From the NCBI GenBank assembly GCA_903844785.1, contig CAIMVB010000217.1, forward strand, positions 1 through 22,701: a stretch of 22,701 nucleotides of DNA, given 5' to 3'. The notes under the pieces were generated by a model that saw nothing but the letters and a program-made list of their open reading frames with translations, was not told the DNA's origin and searched no databases. This stretch comes from an uncultured Rhodospirillales bacterium. Lineage in GTDB: Bacteria; Pseudomonadota; Alphaproteobacteria; Acetobacterales; Acetobacteraceae. Made by a program: the position numbers and the translations under genes. The first letter of the stretch is position 1. Every line of letters starts with the position of its first letter. Below, in pieces: positions 15,262-21,888 of the stretch.

Positions 15262-16074
15262 CTAGCCCGCCAATTCCCGCGCCCGATCGGTCGCGGCCTG
15301 AATGGCGCGCGACATCGCCTTCGGCCATGCATCGGCTTCCATCAACACCGCCAAAGCGCGTTCCGTGGTGCCTTTCGGGCTGGTTACCGCGCGGCGGAGG
15401 TCAGCGGCATCCTGTTCACTTGCCCCAAGCAGCGCGCCGGAACCGGCCACGGTGGCGCGCGCCATGCGCCGGGCCAAGTCACGCGGTAGGCCCTGTTCCA
15501 CAGCGGCGGCTTCCAGAACCTCCGCCAATAGAAACACATAGGCCGGGCCGCCGCCCGATACCGCCGTCACGGGATTGATCTGATCTTCCTGATCCACCCA
15601 GGCCACTTCGCCAATCGCGGCGAGCAGCGCATCAGCCAGCGCCTTTTGCGCCGCGCTCACCCCCGGCCCGGCGAAAGCGGCGGTGAAACCCTGGCGGATG
15701 GCGGCCGGCGTATTCGGCATGGCGCGCACCACTGCCGTACCCGCGCCAAGTGCCGCCTGCATGGACGCAATGGAACGCCCCGCCATGATGGTAAGAAACA
15801 GCGCCCCTTGCGCCGAAAAACGCGCATAGGCCGGAAGGCTGGCTGGTGCTTCCTGCGGTTTGATGGCCGTCACCACGGCGGCGGGGCGGAAATCAGCCGG
15901 GATGGCAGCGGCATCTGCCACTACCCGCACGCGCCCGGTAAAGGCCGCCACCGCAGCCGCATGGGGTTCCACCACCACGGCATCAGACAAGCCCTGTTCC
16001 AGCCAGCCGGACAGCATCGCGCCGCCCATCTTGCCACAGCCAATGAGAAGGATCGGGGGGAGTTTTTCGCTCAT
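15262..16074 (-). CDS. proC: pyrroline-5-carboxylate reductase
   Basis: ProC catalyses the last step of proline synthesis, reducing pyrroline-5-carboxylate with NAD(P)H. The 270-aa length is typical. The N-terminal Rossmann motif is LLIGCGKMGGAMLSGWL (about 9-25). VVRAMPNTPAAIRQG and the family signature AVSGGGPAYVFLLAEVLEAA follow. The C-terminus has TSPKGTTERAL, also conserved. It follows the YbjN gene by 55 bases on the same strand, with a short hairpin between them. Confidence 0.95.
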   Translation of the reverse strand: MSEKLPPILLIGCGKMGGAMLSGWLEQGLSDAVVVEPHAAAVAAFTGRVRVVADAAAIPADFRPAAVVTAIKPQEAPASLPAYARFSAQGALFLTIMAGRSIASMQAALGAGTAVVRAMPNTPAAIRQGFTAAFAGPGVSAAQKALADALLAAIGEVAWVDQEDQINPVTAVSGGGPAYVFLLAEVLEAAAVEQGLPRDLARRMARATVAGSGALLGASEQDAADLRRAVTSPKGTTERALAVLMEADAWPKAMSRAIQAATDRARELAG

Positions 16075-16098
16075 GCCCCCAGAGTGCCGCCGAAATCA

Positions 16099-16122
16099 GG
16101 CGCGGGCAATCACCCCCGCGCC
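16099..16122 (-). promoter_or_regulatory. short hairpin between YbjN and proC genes
   Basis: GGCGCGGG and CCCGCGCC form an 8-bp stem with an 8-base loop, between the end of the YbjN gene and the proC start. There is no T-run after it on the minus strand, so it may attenuate or process the message rather than end it. Confidence 0.35.
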
Positions 16123-16129
16123 GGAAAGC

Positions 16130-16633
16130 TTATGCTTCGCCCACACAATCCAGCATGGCGGCGGCCAGCGCGTCATTCGGGCTTTTCCCGCCCCAAAGCA
16201 CGAATTGGAAGGCTGGGAAGAAGCGCTCACATTCCGTCAGCGCGATATCCACCATATCCTCCAGGCTTTCGGCGGAGGCACCAGGCGCGCCGCGCAACAG
16301 CACGGAATGGCGGAAAACCGGCACGCCTTCTTCGGATTCGATACCAAAATGCCCAATCCAAAGCCGGTCATTCGCCAAGGCCAGCAATTCATAAAGCTTG
16401 TCACGCCGCGCCGCCGGCACCTTCAAGTCAAAGGCGCAGGTGAAGGCCATGGCGCTCATTTCGGAAGACCAAGAAAAATGCAGCCCGTAATCGCACCATT
16501 TCCCCGGCGCCTCAGCCGCCATTTCATGGTCTGAACGGCGTTCGAACACCCATTCATTGCCGGCAATAATCTGTTCCAGCACATCCAAAGGATTGATGGT
16601 GTGTTCAGATTCAATACGCAGAGAGGCGGACAT
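16130..16633 (-). CDS. YbjN domain-containing protein
   Basis: This 167-aa soluble protein resembles the YbjN family (a type III secretion chaperone-like fold). The features are a start such as NPLDVLEQIIAGNEWVFER, then LHFSWSSEMSAMAFTCAFDLKVP, a helical LYELLALANDRLWIGHFGI, and a C-terminal MVDIALTECERFFPAFQFVL. In E. coli the family affects motility and stress, but no biochemical role is settled. The frame is open to 16675. GGGGGAG, 6 nt before the ATG at 16633, fixes the start there. It leads the two-gene unit with proC. Confidence 0.85.
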   Translation of the reverse strand: MSASLRIESEHTINPLDVLEQIIAGNEWVFERRSDHEMAAEAPGKWCDYGLHFSWSSEMSAMAFTCAFDLKVPAARRDKLYELLALANDRLWIGHFGIESEEGVPVFRHSVLLRGAPGASAESLEDMVDIALTECERFFPAFQFVLWGGKSPNDALAAAMLDCVGEA

Positions 16634-16710
16634 TGAAACTCCCCCTTTCCGGTCACCCAGCCTGCACCCCCACATATGGTGTGCGAATCGGGCCGGCGAC
16701 CACTAGCGGG

Positions 16711-16740
16711 AGATTACGCAGGTGCGGAATCCCGCCGCAA
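16711..16740 (-). promoter_or_regulatory. candidate promoter for YbjN-proC unit
   Basis: On the minus strand TTGCGG (16735-16740) and TAATCT (16711-16716) are 18 bases apart, upstream of the YbjN gene. This would give a leader of roughly 70 nt. It is a motif match only, in the 132 bases before the gene. Confidence 0.3.
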
Positions 16741-16765
16741 GGGCGAATAGGTTACAATCCTGTCT

Positions 16766-17116
16766 TCACGCGCCGGATGAGGATTTGCCGCCTGATTTTG
16801 GGACCGGCTTCGATTGTTTTGTCGCATTTTCCGAGTCGCCAAGTGTTTCCACTTGGCTTGAAAATGCTTTGGCCTCCAGCGCCGCTACCCGCGCCGCTAG
16901 GTCTTCCGCCTGTTCCCGGGCGCGGCGCGCCACATCCATGGCGGCGTCCAATTCTTCCCGCCGGACCAGGTCCAGGCGGCGGATAATGGCCTCCGCCTGC
17001 GCTTTGGCGATGGCCTCAATCTCCGCACGAATGCCTGTCAGCACGGAAAAGGCGCCGCCGGCTACCCCCGCCAGATCGTCCATGAGGCGCGCACGCCCGC
17101 CGCCCTGATCCTTCAT
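16766..17116 (-). CDS. UbiK-like accessory factor (BMFP domain protein)
   Basis: The 116-aa product has MDDLAGVAGGAFSVLTGIRAEIEA, then RLDLVRREELDAAMDVARRA and a C-terminal coiled coil AREQAEDLAARVAALEA. That is the BMFP/UbiK arrangement: an amphipathic helix followed by a trimeric coiled coil. In Enterobacteria UbiK helps the ubiquinone synthesis complex UbiJ-UbiK and binds lipid. The tail (SGGKSSSGA) is low complexity. The frame is open to 17422, but those codons lie opposite hldD. The ATG at 17116, with GAGG nearby, matches the family start. It is divergent from hldD. Confidence 0.85.
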   Translation of the reverse strand: MKDQGGGRARLMDDLAGVAGGAFSVLTGIRAEIEAIAKAQAEAIIRRLDLVRREELDAAMDVARRAREQAEDLAARVAALEAKAFSSQVETLGDSENATKQSKPVPKSGGKSSSGA

Positions 17117-17139
17117 CGCCTCACCCTTTCGGCACTTGC

Positions 17140-17169
17140 TTGCCGGTCTATCCCACCAAGGCCTATACC
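17140..17169 (+). promoter_or_regulatory. candidate promoter for hldD-lgt
   Basis: TTGCCG (17140-17145) and TATACC (17164-17169) are 18 bases apart in the 96-base divergent region between the UbiK-like gene and hldD. Confidence 0.35.
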
Positions 17170-17173
17170 CTAG

Positions 17174-17198
17174 AGCCTCGTCGCTCAAGATCGAGGCT
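17174..17198 (+). promoter_or_regulatory. stem-loop in hldD leader
   Basis: AGCCTCG and CGAGGCT form a 7-bp stem with an 11-base loop, ending 14 bases before the hldD ATG. It would be in the 5' leader of the transcript and could affect ribosome access, since no clear ribosome-binding site is seen. Confidence 0.35.
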
Positions 17199-17212
17199 GC
17201 AGAAATCCGCCC

Positions 17213-18196
17213 ATGCATATTGTCACTGGCGGGGCCGGTTTCATCGGCTCCAATCTGGTTGCCGCACTTTGCGCCCGCGGGGCGGAGGTGATGGTGGTGG
17301 ACCGCCTGCGCCAAGGGGTGAAATGGCGCAATCTGGCCAAGCACCTGATTGCCGGCGTGATCCCGCCTGAAGCGCTGTGGGATTTCCTGCATGCCGGCGC
17401 GCCGGTGGAAGCGGTTTTCCATATGGGCGCCATTAGCGCCACCACGGAAACCGATGGCGATCTAGTGGCGGCGACGAATATCGCCCTGCCGCAGCGCCTG
17501 TGGGATTGGTGTGCGAAGCGCGGCGTGCCTTTCATCTACGCTTCCTCCGCCGCCACTTACGGCGATGGTGCGCTTGGCTTTGATGATGATGCTTCCGCTG
17601 CGGCTTTGGCAAAGCTGCGCCCGCTTAATCTTTATGGCTGGTCCAAGCTCGCTTTCGATCGGCGCGTGACGCAAATGCTGGCGCTGGGCGAAGCGCGGCC
17701 ACCACAATGGGCGGGGTTGCGCTTCTTCAATGTCTATGGCCCGAATGAACACCATAAGGGCCGCATGGCGAGTGTGGTGCTGCATAAATTTCAGCAAATC
17801 ATGCGCGGTGAGGCCGCGACACTTTTCGCTTCAGACCGCGAAGGTGTTGCGGATGGCCAGCAGATGCGCGATTTCGTGCATGTGGATGATTGCGTTGCCG
17901 CGATGCTGTGGCTGCATGACAATCCCGGCACTTCAGGCTTGTTCAATATCGGCAGTGGTGCGGCGCGGAGCTTTCTTGACCTGACCCACGCCATTTACGC
18001 GGCCTTGGACCGCGCGCCCGATATTCGCTTCATCCCCATGCCGGATGATCTGAAGGGCAAATACCAATATTTCACCGAAGCGCGCATGGAACGCCTGCGC
18101 GCGGCTGGCTTTCGCAAAAACCCAATCACGCTGGAAGCGGGTGTGGCTTCCTATGTGCGTGATGTGCTGCTGAATGCCGAGGATCCCTTCGCCTGA
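17213..18196 (+). CDS. hldD: ADP-L-glycero-D-manno-heptose-6-epimerase
   Basis: HldD inverts carbon 6 of ADP-heptose, giving the sugar used in the LPS inner core. The 327-aa protein is an extended short-chain dehydrogenase. The NADP-binding motif VTGGAGFIGSN lies at the N-terminus. The catalytic region has ASSAATYGDG and YGWSK (Tyr141, Lys145). FFNVYGPNEHHKGRMASVV and MPDDLKGKYQYFTEA are specific to HldD rather than to other sugar epimerases. The ATG at 17213 begins directly with the Rossmann strand. The stop overlaps the lgt start by one base (TGATG). Confidence 0.93.
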   Translation: MHIVTGGAGFIGSNLVAALCARGAEVMVVDRLRQGVKWRNLAKHLIAGVIPPEALWDFLHAGAPVEAVFHMGAISATTETDGDLVAATNIALPQRLWDWCAKRGVPFIYASSAATYGDGALGFDDDASAAALAKLRPLNLYGWSKLAFDRRVTQMLALGEARPPQWAGLRFFNVYGPNEHHKGRMASVVLHKFQQIMRGEAATLFASDREGVADGQQMRDFVHVDDCVAAMLWLHDNPGTSGLFNIGSGAARSFLDLTHAIYAALDRAPDIRFIPMPDDLKGKYQYFTEARMERLRAAGFRKNPITLEAGVASYVRDVLLNAEDPFA

Positions 18197-18990
18197 TGTT
18201 CTTCGCCATCCCCTTCCCGATGATTGATCCGGTGCTTGTCCAGATTGGGCCATTCGCCATTCGTTGGTATGCGCTGGCCTATATTGGCGGCATTGTGCTG
18301 GGCTGGTGGCTGGCGCGGCGGCTTGTTGCGCTTGCCCCCAAGGTGGCCACACGCGAACAGGTGGATGATTTCGTCACCTGGGTGACGCTTGGCATTATTC
18401 TGGGCGGGCGGTTTGGCTATGTGCTGTTCTATCGCCCCGGCCATTACCTGACCGCCCCGTGGGAGGCTTTGTATCTATGGCAGGGCGGCATGTCCTTCCA
18501 TGGCGGGGCTTTGGGTGTGATCCTGGCGCTGTTTTTATTCGCGCGCCGCTATGGCTTGGATTGGGTGGCCTTTGCTGACCGCGTGGTGTGCGTGGTGCCG
18601 ATTGGTATTTTCCTTGGCCGCTTGGCGAATTTCATCAATGGCGAGTTGTGGGGCCGCGTGGCTGATGTGCCCTGGGCCATGGTGTTTCCGGGCGCCGGCC
18701 CTGATCCACGCCACCCATCACAGCTTTACCAGGCGGGGCTTGAGGGGTTGTGCCTTTTCATCCTGCTGATGCTTTTGGTCTATCGCCCCACGATCCGCGC
18801 CCGCGCGGGCGTGCTTTCTGGCGTTTTCCTGGCAGGCTATGGCGTGGCGCGCTTCATTGGCGAATTCTTCCGCCAGCCCGATGCGCATCTTGGGTTTTTA
18901 TTCGCGGGTGCGACCATGGGGCAATTGCTGTCACTGCCGATGATGGCGGTGGGCGCTTGGTTGGTGCTGCGGGGGATGCGCAGGGCTTGA
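18196..18990 (+). CDS. lgt: phosphatidylglycerol-prolipoprotein diacylglyceryl transferase
   Basis: Lgt adds diacylglycerol to the lipobox cysteine of prolipoproteins in the inner membrane, the first step of lipoprotein maturation. The 264-aa protein has about seven hydrophobic segments. The catalytic-region GGMSFHGG (97-104) and the family signature GRLANFINGELWG (141-153), with Arg142 and Glu150, are intact. RHPSQLYQ (172-179) is also conserved. It is translationally coupled to hldD. Its stop at 18988-18990 is two bases before the tRNA-Thr fragment, so it is the last backbone gene before the inserted element. Confidence 0.95.
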   Translation: MFFAIPFPMIDPVLVQIGPFAIRWYALAYIGGIVLGWWLARRLVALAPKVATREQVDDFVTWVTLGIILGGRFGYVLFYRPGHYLTAPWEALYLWQGGMSFHGGALGVILALFLFARRYGLDWVAFADRVVCVVPIGIFLGRLANFINGELWGRVADVPWAMVFPGAGPDPRHPSQLYQAGLEGLCLFILLMLLVYRPTIRARAGVLSGVFLAGYGVARFIGEFFRQPDAHLGFLFAGATMGQLLSLPMMAVGAWLVLRGMRRA

Positions 18991-18992
18991 GA

Positions 18993-19037
18993 TGGTGCTG
19001 TTGGAGAGGATTGAACTCTCGACCTCTCCCTTACCAA
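18993..19037 (-). tRNA. tRNA-Thr(GGU) 3' fragment, attachment-site remnant
   Basis: Read on the minus strand this is the 3' 45 nt of a tRNA. It comprises the full 7-base anticodon loop TTGGTAA (anticodon GGU, threonine), 3' anticodon stem GGGAG, variable loop AGGTC, T-stem GAGAG/CTCTC around loop TTCAATC, 3' acceptor strand CAACAGC, discriminator A and encoded CCA. The expected 5' anticodon stem CTCCC (plus-strand GGGAG after 19037) is missing; AT-rich unrelated DNA begins at once. The D-arm and 5' acceptor are absent from the window. It cannot be a functional tRNA. The break at the anticodon loop is where integrases of tRNA-targeting elements commonly cross over. Confidence 0.9.
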
Positions 19038-19204
19038 TAAAAGGTGCCCGTTTCATTCATTGATTTTACTAGGGTTTTTTATCATAAAGGCGCCTGTAAT
19101 AGTCTTTCGCCTATTTGTAATACGATTTGCTTTCCATATTTCATCTGTTATTTCCACTTTCATCCCTATAACTGAATACGCGGCTTCAACCAAGGAGACG
19201 CACA

Positions 19205-19618
19205 ATGACCTTCATCAAAAACCTCAAACTCGTAGCAATCACCACACCCAAAAGCGATCCGATCATTCGGAGACGCGAAGCACTTGTAAGCCGTCTACGC
19301 GATCAGATTGAACGCATCTCTAACCCCCACCACGCGCGATTGAGGCACAGCTGGATCAAGATCAACGGCGAGCGCAAATCCCGCGACCGTCATATTCCCG
19401 TTCGCCCATGGTGGCGGCAGCAGCGCGACGGCAGCGTGGTCTTTACCCTGACGGTCGGCATGAAGCGGATCGAGCTGGAAACGGGCAAGGCAGGGATTGT
19501 GATCCCTAATGCCAATGAGCTGCCGAAGCTGATCGAGGGGTTGATCGCAGCGGTGGGTCGCGGAGAGCTTGATTCGCAGCTCCAGGCGGTTTCGATGGGC
19601 AGGCTAGGTAAAGGGTAG
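19205..19618 (+). CDS. DUF6641-like hypothetical protein
   Basis: This 137-aa soluble protein is the first gene inside the element. Its pattern is an N-terminal LKLVAITTPKSDPIIRRREAL, a basic middle, VRPWWRQQRDGSVVFTLTVG, KRIELETGKAGIVI and a C-terminal LIAAVGRGELDSQLQA. This fits my memory of the DUF6641 family, found in mobile regions of proteobacteria, with no known function. AAGGAG lies about 8 nt before the ATG, so the start is firm. There is no signal peptide or membrane segment. A weak hairpin follows the gene. The family call is from pattern only. Confidence 0.6.
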   Translation: MTFIKNLKLVAITTPKSDPIIRRREALVSRLRDQIERISNPHHARLRHSWIKINGERKSRDRHIPVRPWWRQQRDGSVVFTLTVGMKRIELETGKAGIVIPNANELPKLIEGLIAAVGRGELDSQLQAVSMGRLGKG

Positions 19619-19659
19619 GGGAGAAAGCGGCGGCAGATTCTGCGGCGCTCAGAACCCAC

Positions 19660-19679
19660 ACAAAATAACCCTATTTTGT
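19660..19679 (+). terminator. weak hairpin terminator after the DUF6641-like gene
   Basis: ACAAAATA-ACCC-TATTTTGT is a perfect 8-bp stem with a 4-base loop, ending in a T-rich arm followed by TCGTTTATT. It is AT-rich and so weak, but its place 41 bases after the stop suits a terminator. Confidence 0.4.
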
Positions 19680-19822
19680 TCGTTTATTATTTAATAATTT
19701 CCGTTATCGAAATGACATACTAGCCATATTTGTCCATGATTTCAGCTACTTATGGCCCACAATATTACTGTAAAATCCAGCAGAATAAGGGATGCCGCCC
19801 GCCCAAAATTACATCGACAGAC

Positions 19823-19879
19823 GCGTAGTAATCAGTTGCCCAACGCTCATGCCGCACGAAAGCGTAGTAATCAGTTGCC
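19823..19879. repeat. 18-nt direct repeat, two copies 39 nt apart
   Basis: GCGTAGTAATCAGTTGCC occurs at 19823-19840 and again, exactly, at 19862-19879. TCATGCCG (19847-19854) and CGGCATGA (19886-19893) are inverted relative to each other. TCATG-ACGG-CATGA (19880-19893) is a small palindrome. With only two copies it is not a CRISPR. Iterons, a recombinase subsite pair or a regulator site are the likely readings. Confidence 0.75.
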
Positions 19880-19955
19880 TCATGACGGCATGACCTTATC
19901 CAGATCATTTAACTGTATTGAATCAAGCAGAACGCATCTAGTTAAGAAGACAATA

Positions 19956-20876
19956 TCAGCGTCTTATACTGCTTATAATGTATCCGCGCTTATCCCGACG
20001 TCTGCGCATGAGCCATACATAGAGCTCATCAAGCTGCTTGACCTCGTGGATTGTGAGACCGCGCTCATCCTCAGTAGTCTCACCACCACGTGCTGCGCGT
20101 CCAGAACCACCTCCACGCCAGATCTTTGCGTCTAAATCTTCATCAAGGTCGCGACCGAAGCCAGCAGTATAACGAAGTTTCTCGTTGCCGCCTTTCGTCA
20201 CATAATCTGCTATTTTATTGAGGTTCTTTGCTGTGCTCTTATCGCGAAAGAGCTTCTTCAGCTCGACCTGATAGCTGCTCCTGCTCCAGCGCCTCACCTG
20301 CTTCATGCGCTTTCGGATGTCTGCCTCGTTCGAATCCGTGTCTGCGCCGAGGTCTATGACCACATGAGCATGGACGAGTATCTGCGCAGCGTTCTCTTGT
20401 GAGATGCGCTTGCTGCTCAGCCTCTCCAGCACATCCAGCTTTCGAACTTCATCCTCCTTTGTGCCTTTGATCCGACGCAGGAGGTCGACGTTCACCATCT
20501 CAAGCTCGATGGCGCCGCGCGACCATAGCCGCATGCCACCTACGACATCTTCAAAAGCTGCCTCGAGCTTCGTGACAGCGGCTTCCACTGCCTTGATGTT
20601 CGGATCTACGAGAGCGTCGAGCACGGTCATGAAGCGTAGCCGATCTTCTGCTGCGCGACCTATCGTCTTCGCATGACGCTTTAGCTCACCACTGAGCTTC
20701 TTCGCGTGCGCTTCTGCTACCGCTCTGTGTAGCAAGGAGCCGCTGCCTGCTGCGCCTGCTCTGGCTAGGCGCGTGCGCTTATGCATGCCGAGGTTAAATC
20801 GCAGCAGCTCCCCAAGCTGCTCAAGCGTCTCACCGCTTTTTGATTTTCTCTTCAGCTCACTGAATGTCTGCGCCAT
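19956..20876 (-). CDS. putative HUH-type replication initiator (Rep-like)
   Basis: This 306-aa protein is not a confident family match, but it shows the motif order of rolling-circle Rep endonucleases. RLRFMTVLD (80-87) matches the first strand, usually FLTLT. RGAIELEMVN (120-129) matches the strand before the metal site. VHAHVVIDL (168-176) has the His-x-His pair (His169, His171). ADYVTKGG (223-230) supplies a Tyr225-x-x-Lys228 motif at the normal distance after it. The N-terminal 75 residues are helical and basic; the C-terminus has a glycine/arginine-rich linker (254-265) and a basic tail. Such enzymes nick a double-strand origin and covalently hold the 5' end. AAGG lies 8 nt before the ATG. 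It is divergent from the RHH cassette. Confidence 0.6.
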   Translation of the reverse strand: MAQTFSELKRKSKSGETLEQLGELLRFNLGMHKRTRLARAGAAGSGSLLHRAVAEAHAKKLSGELKRHAKTIGRAAEDRLRFMTVLDALVDPNIKAVEAAVTKLEAAFEDVVGGMRLWSRGAIELEMVNVDLLRRIKGTKEDEVRKLDVLERLSSKRISQENAAQILVHAHVVIDLGADTDSNEADIRKRMKQVRRWSRSSYQVELKKLFRDKSTAKNLNKIADYVTKGGNEKLRYTAGFGRDLDEDLDAKIWRGGGSGRAARGGETTEDERGLTIHEVKQLDELYVWLMRRRRDKRGYIISSIRR

Positions 20877-21076
20877 AGATTTACCTTTTGTATACTATTT
20901 AAACCCACAAGGCGGGCAGAAAATTATTTTCTCTCTATTTTTACTATCATTTTTACCGATTATCCATAACCATTTCTAATCGGACGGATCCCCATCCTCC
21001 CGAGCCCCCCGATTTTCCTAAATACACGCAGCACACACGGCACATCGCCGGTGAAGCGGAAAGAAATGGGGGTATC
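20877..21076. promoter_or_regulatory. divergent control region between HUH-like gene and small-ORF cassette
   Basis: This is a 200-base gene-free region that must hold promoters for both directions. AGAAAAT-T-ATTTTCT (20918-20932) is a perfect 15-base palindrome followed by T-rich DNA. GTATAC (20890-20895) is another symmetric site. The half near the HUH gene is very AT-rich, and a GC-richer stretch at 20986-21060 precedes the cassette. The RHH protein encoded next door is the obvious candidate to bind here. No single promoter could be fixed. Confidence 0.45.
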
Positions 21077-21292
21077 ATGTCAGGAAGATTGAGCGCAGCA
21101 GAAGAGAAAGAAGTTCTTATTAATCTCCTCTGCAACCCAGATGACGCGGTGTCACTCCGCCTCCTTCAGCTTCACCACGATGAGCTAATCAAAGGAGAAA
21201 GTCAGATTGTCGACACACAGCTCACAGAACACCATCATCAATATTCGAATGCCAATCGATCTAGCTATACGCGCACGCGAAGCGGCGAATGA
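21077..21292 (+). CDS. small hypothetical protein, first ORF of island cassette
   Basis: I do not recognise this 71-aa ORF. It is acidic and helical at the start (LSAAEEKEVLINLLCNPDDA), then LRLLQLHHDELIKGE. Its last 29 codons overlap the RHH gene in another frame and read as unstructured, Ser/Thr/His-rich sequence, so the true product may be shorter or the region may hold a frameshift. A GGGGG lies just upstream of the ATG. It is the first of four overlapping frames that look co-translated. Confidence 0.45.
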   Translation: MSGRLSAAEEKEVLINLLCNPDDAVSLRLLQLHHDELIKGESQIVDTQLTEHHHQYSNANRSSYTRTRSGE

Positions 21293-21419
21293 CCAAGGCA
21301 TGACCCGAGCATCCTTCATCCGCCAAGCAATGAGACGTAACCTTGAGACCTACACGCTACATGAGCGCGACCTGCTCTCACATGCACACGCATTCCGCAC
21401 AGCAGGAGTTCCAAAGTGA
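21207..21419 (+). CDS. ribbon-helix-helix (CopG/Arc-like) DNA-binding protein
   Basis: This 70-aa protein carries the RHH fold at residues 9-46: strand TIINIRMPIDLAIRA, helix REAANDQGM, then TRASFIRQAMRRNLE. The T/S-x-A-S-F-I-R pattern is the usual RHH second helix. RHH proteins bind DNA as dimers and often repress plasmid copy control, toxin-antitoxin or conjugation operons. The start is a TTG, supported by AAAGGAG about 9 nt upstream; Met15 would cut into the strand. The stop overlaps the next start as GTGA. It is a good candidate to control the divergent HUH-like gene. Confidence 0.65.
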   Translation: MSTHSSQNTIINIRMPIDLAIRAREAANDQGMTRASFIRQAMRRNLETYTLHERDLLSHAHAFRTAGVPK

Positions 21420-21703
21420 TAGGCTTCGCACAAAACCACCGAAATCGCAGTGATGCACTAGAAGCGCAGGATCAAATCCTGCTCGACGAACAGTCTGCTA
21501 CTGTCACCTCACTCGCATACGAAATTGCTTCCCAAATCAGACATGCGCGCTCACAGCTACTGTCCGCGCGTGATACAAAGCAGATGAATGATCGCTTGGC
21601 GACGGTCTTGCTTGGCAGCAGTGCTGCCTCGTTCCTTGCTATTGCCGTAGCAACAGGTGATCAGCAATTCATTAACCTCTGCCGACTACTGGTGCACTCA
21701 TGA
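21416..21703 (+). CDS. small hypothetical protein, third ORF of island cassette
   Basis: This 95-aa ORF starts with a GTG overlapping the RHH stop (GTGA) and ends overlapping the next start (ATGA). That arrangement implies translational coupling and supports it as real. The centre is helical and polar (LAYEIASQIRHARSQLLSARD); the C-terminal third has a mildly hydrophobic patch SSAASFLAIAVATG that is short for a membrane helix. I recognise no family. Confidence 0.5.
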   Translation: MIGFAQNHRNRSDALEAQDQILLDEQSATVTSLAYEIASQIRHARSQLLSARDTKQMNDRLATVLLGSSAASFLAIAVATGDQQFINLCRLLVHS

Positions 21704-21888
21704 CGCTAACATCGACAGAGCGACGAGAGCTGGCATCACAGATGGAGAAAGCGCGTGAGCTTCGCGTCGTGCAATTGAACCCTACAATGGGAACCGAAGC
21801 AGCAGGGCGCATAGCTCGCAGCTTTGTGGAGGACGCGAGAACTGCCGCGCGCAGTAGAATCATCACGATATTAATGATTATAAAATAG
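21700..21888 (+). CDS. small hypothetical protein, fourth ORF of island cassette
   Basis: This 62-aa ORF begins with an ATG coupled to the preceding stop (ATGA). It is helical and charged (STERRELASQMEKARELRVV), followed by GRIARSFVEDARTAARSR, and ends with the short hydrophobic tail IITILMIIK. No family is recognised. Together with its partner it could be a small two-protein module under the RHH regulator, but nothing shows a toxin or antitoxin directly. Confidence 0.45.
   Translation: MTLTSTERRELASQMEKARELRVVQLNPTMGTEAAGRIARSFVEDARTAARSRIITILMIIK

Larger units (their letters stand above)
19619..19955. other. AT-rich intergenic region of the island with several symmetry elements
   Basis: These 337 bases between the DUF6641-like gene and the HUH-like gene (convergent) hold no convincing gene. 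A frame from 19752 is open but overlaps the HUH-like gene and reads as low-quality protein. Elements seen are a hairpin at 19660-19679, the AT palindrome TTATTA-TT-TAATAA (19684-19697), an 18-nt direct repeat (19823-19879), inverted repeats around TCATGCCG/CGGCATGA, and TTATCCAGA (19896-19904), one base off a DnaA box. The collection could be an origin or regulatory region. Confidence 0.5.

Noticed and set aside
15085..15489. 134-codon plus-strand frame between proC and the glycosyltransferase-like gene
   Set aside because: More than half is antisense to proC, and no ribosome-binding site or domain is seen.
17116..17422. Long N-terminal extension of the UbiK-like gene
   Set aside because: The extra codons lie opposite hldD and its leader, and do not resemble the family.
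18993..19037. Functional tRNA-Thr gene
   Set aside because: The 5' acceptor strand, D-arm and 5' anticodon stem are absent, so only a fragment is present.
19060..19311. 83-codon frame upstream of the DUF6641-like gene
   Set aside because: It overlaps the start of that gene in another frame, and its second half is Thr/His/Ser-rich shadow sequence without a ribosome-binding site.
19823..19879. CRISPR-like repeat-spacer-repeat
   Set aside because: There are only two copies of an 18-nt repeat with a 21-nt gap, no leader and no cas gene; reported instead as a direct repeat.
19752..20135. 127-codon plus-strand frame in the island
   Set aside because: Half of it is antisense to the HUH-like gene, and the rest translates the direct repeats; it has no ribosome-binding site.
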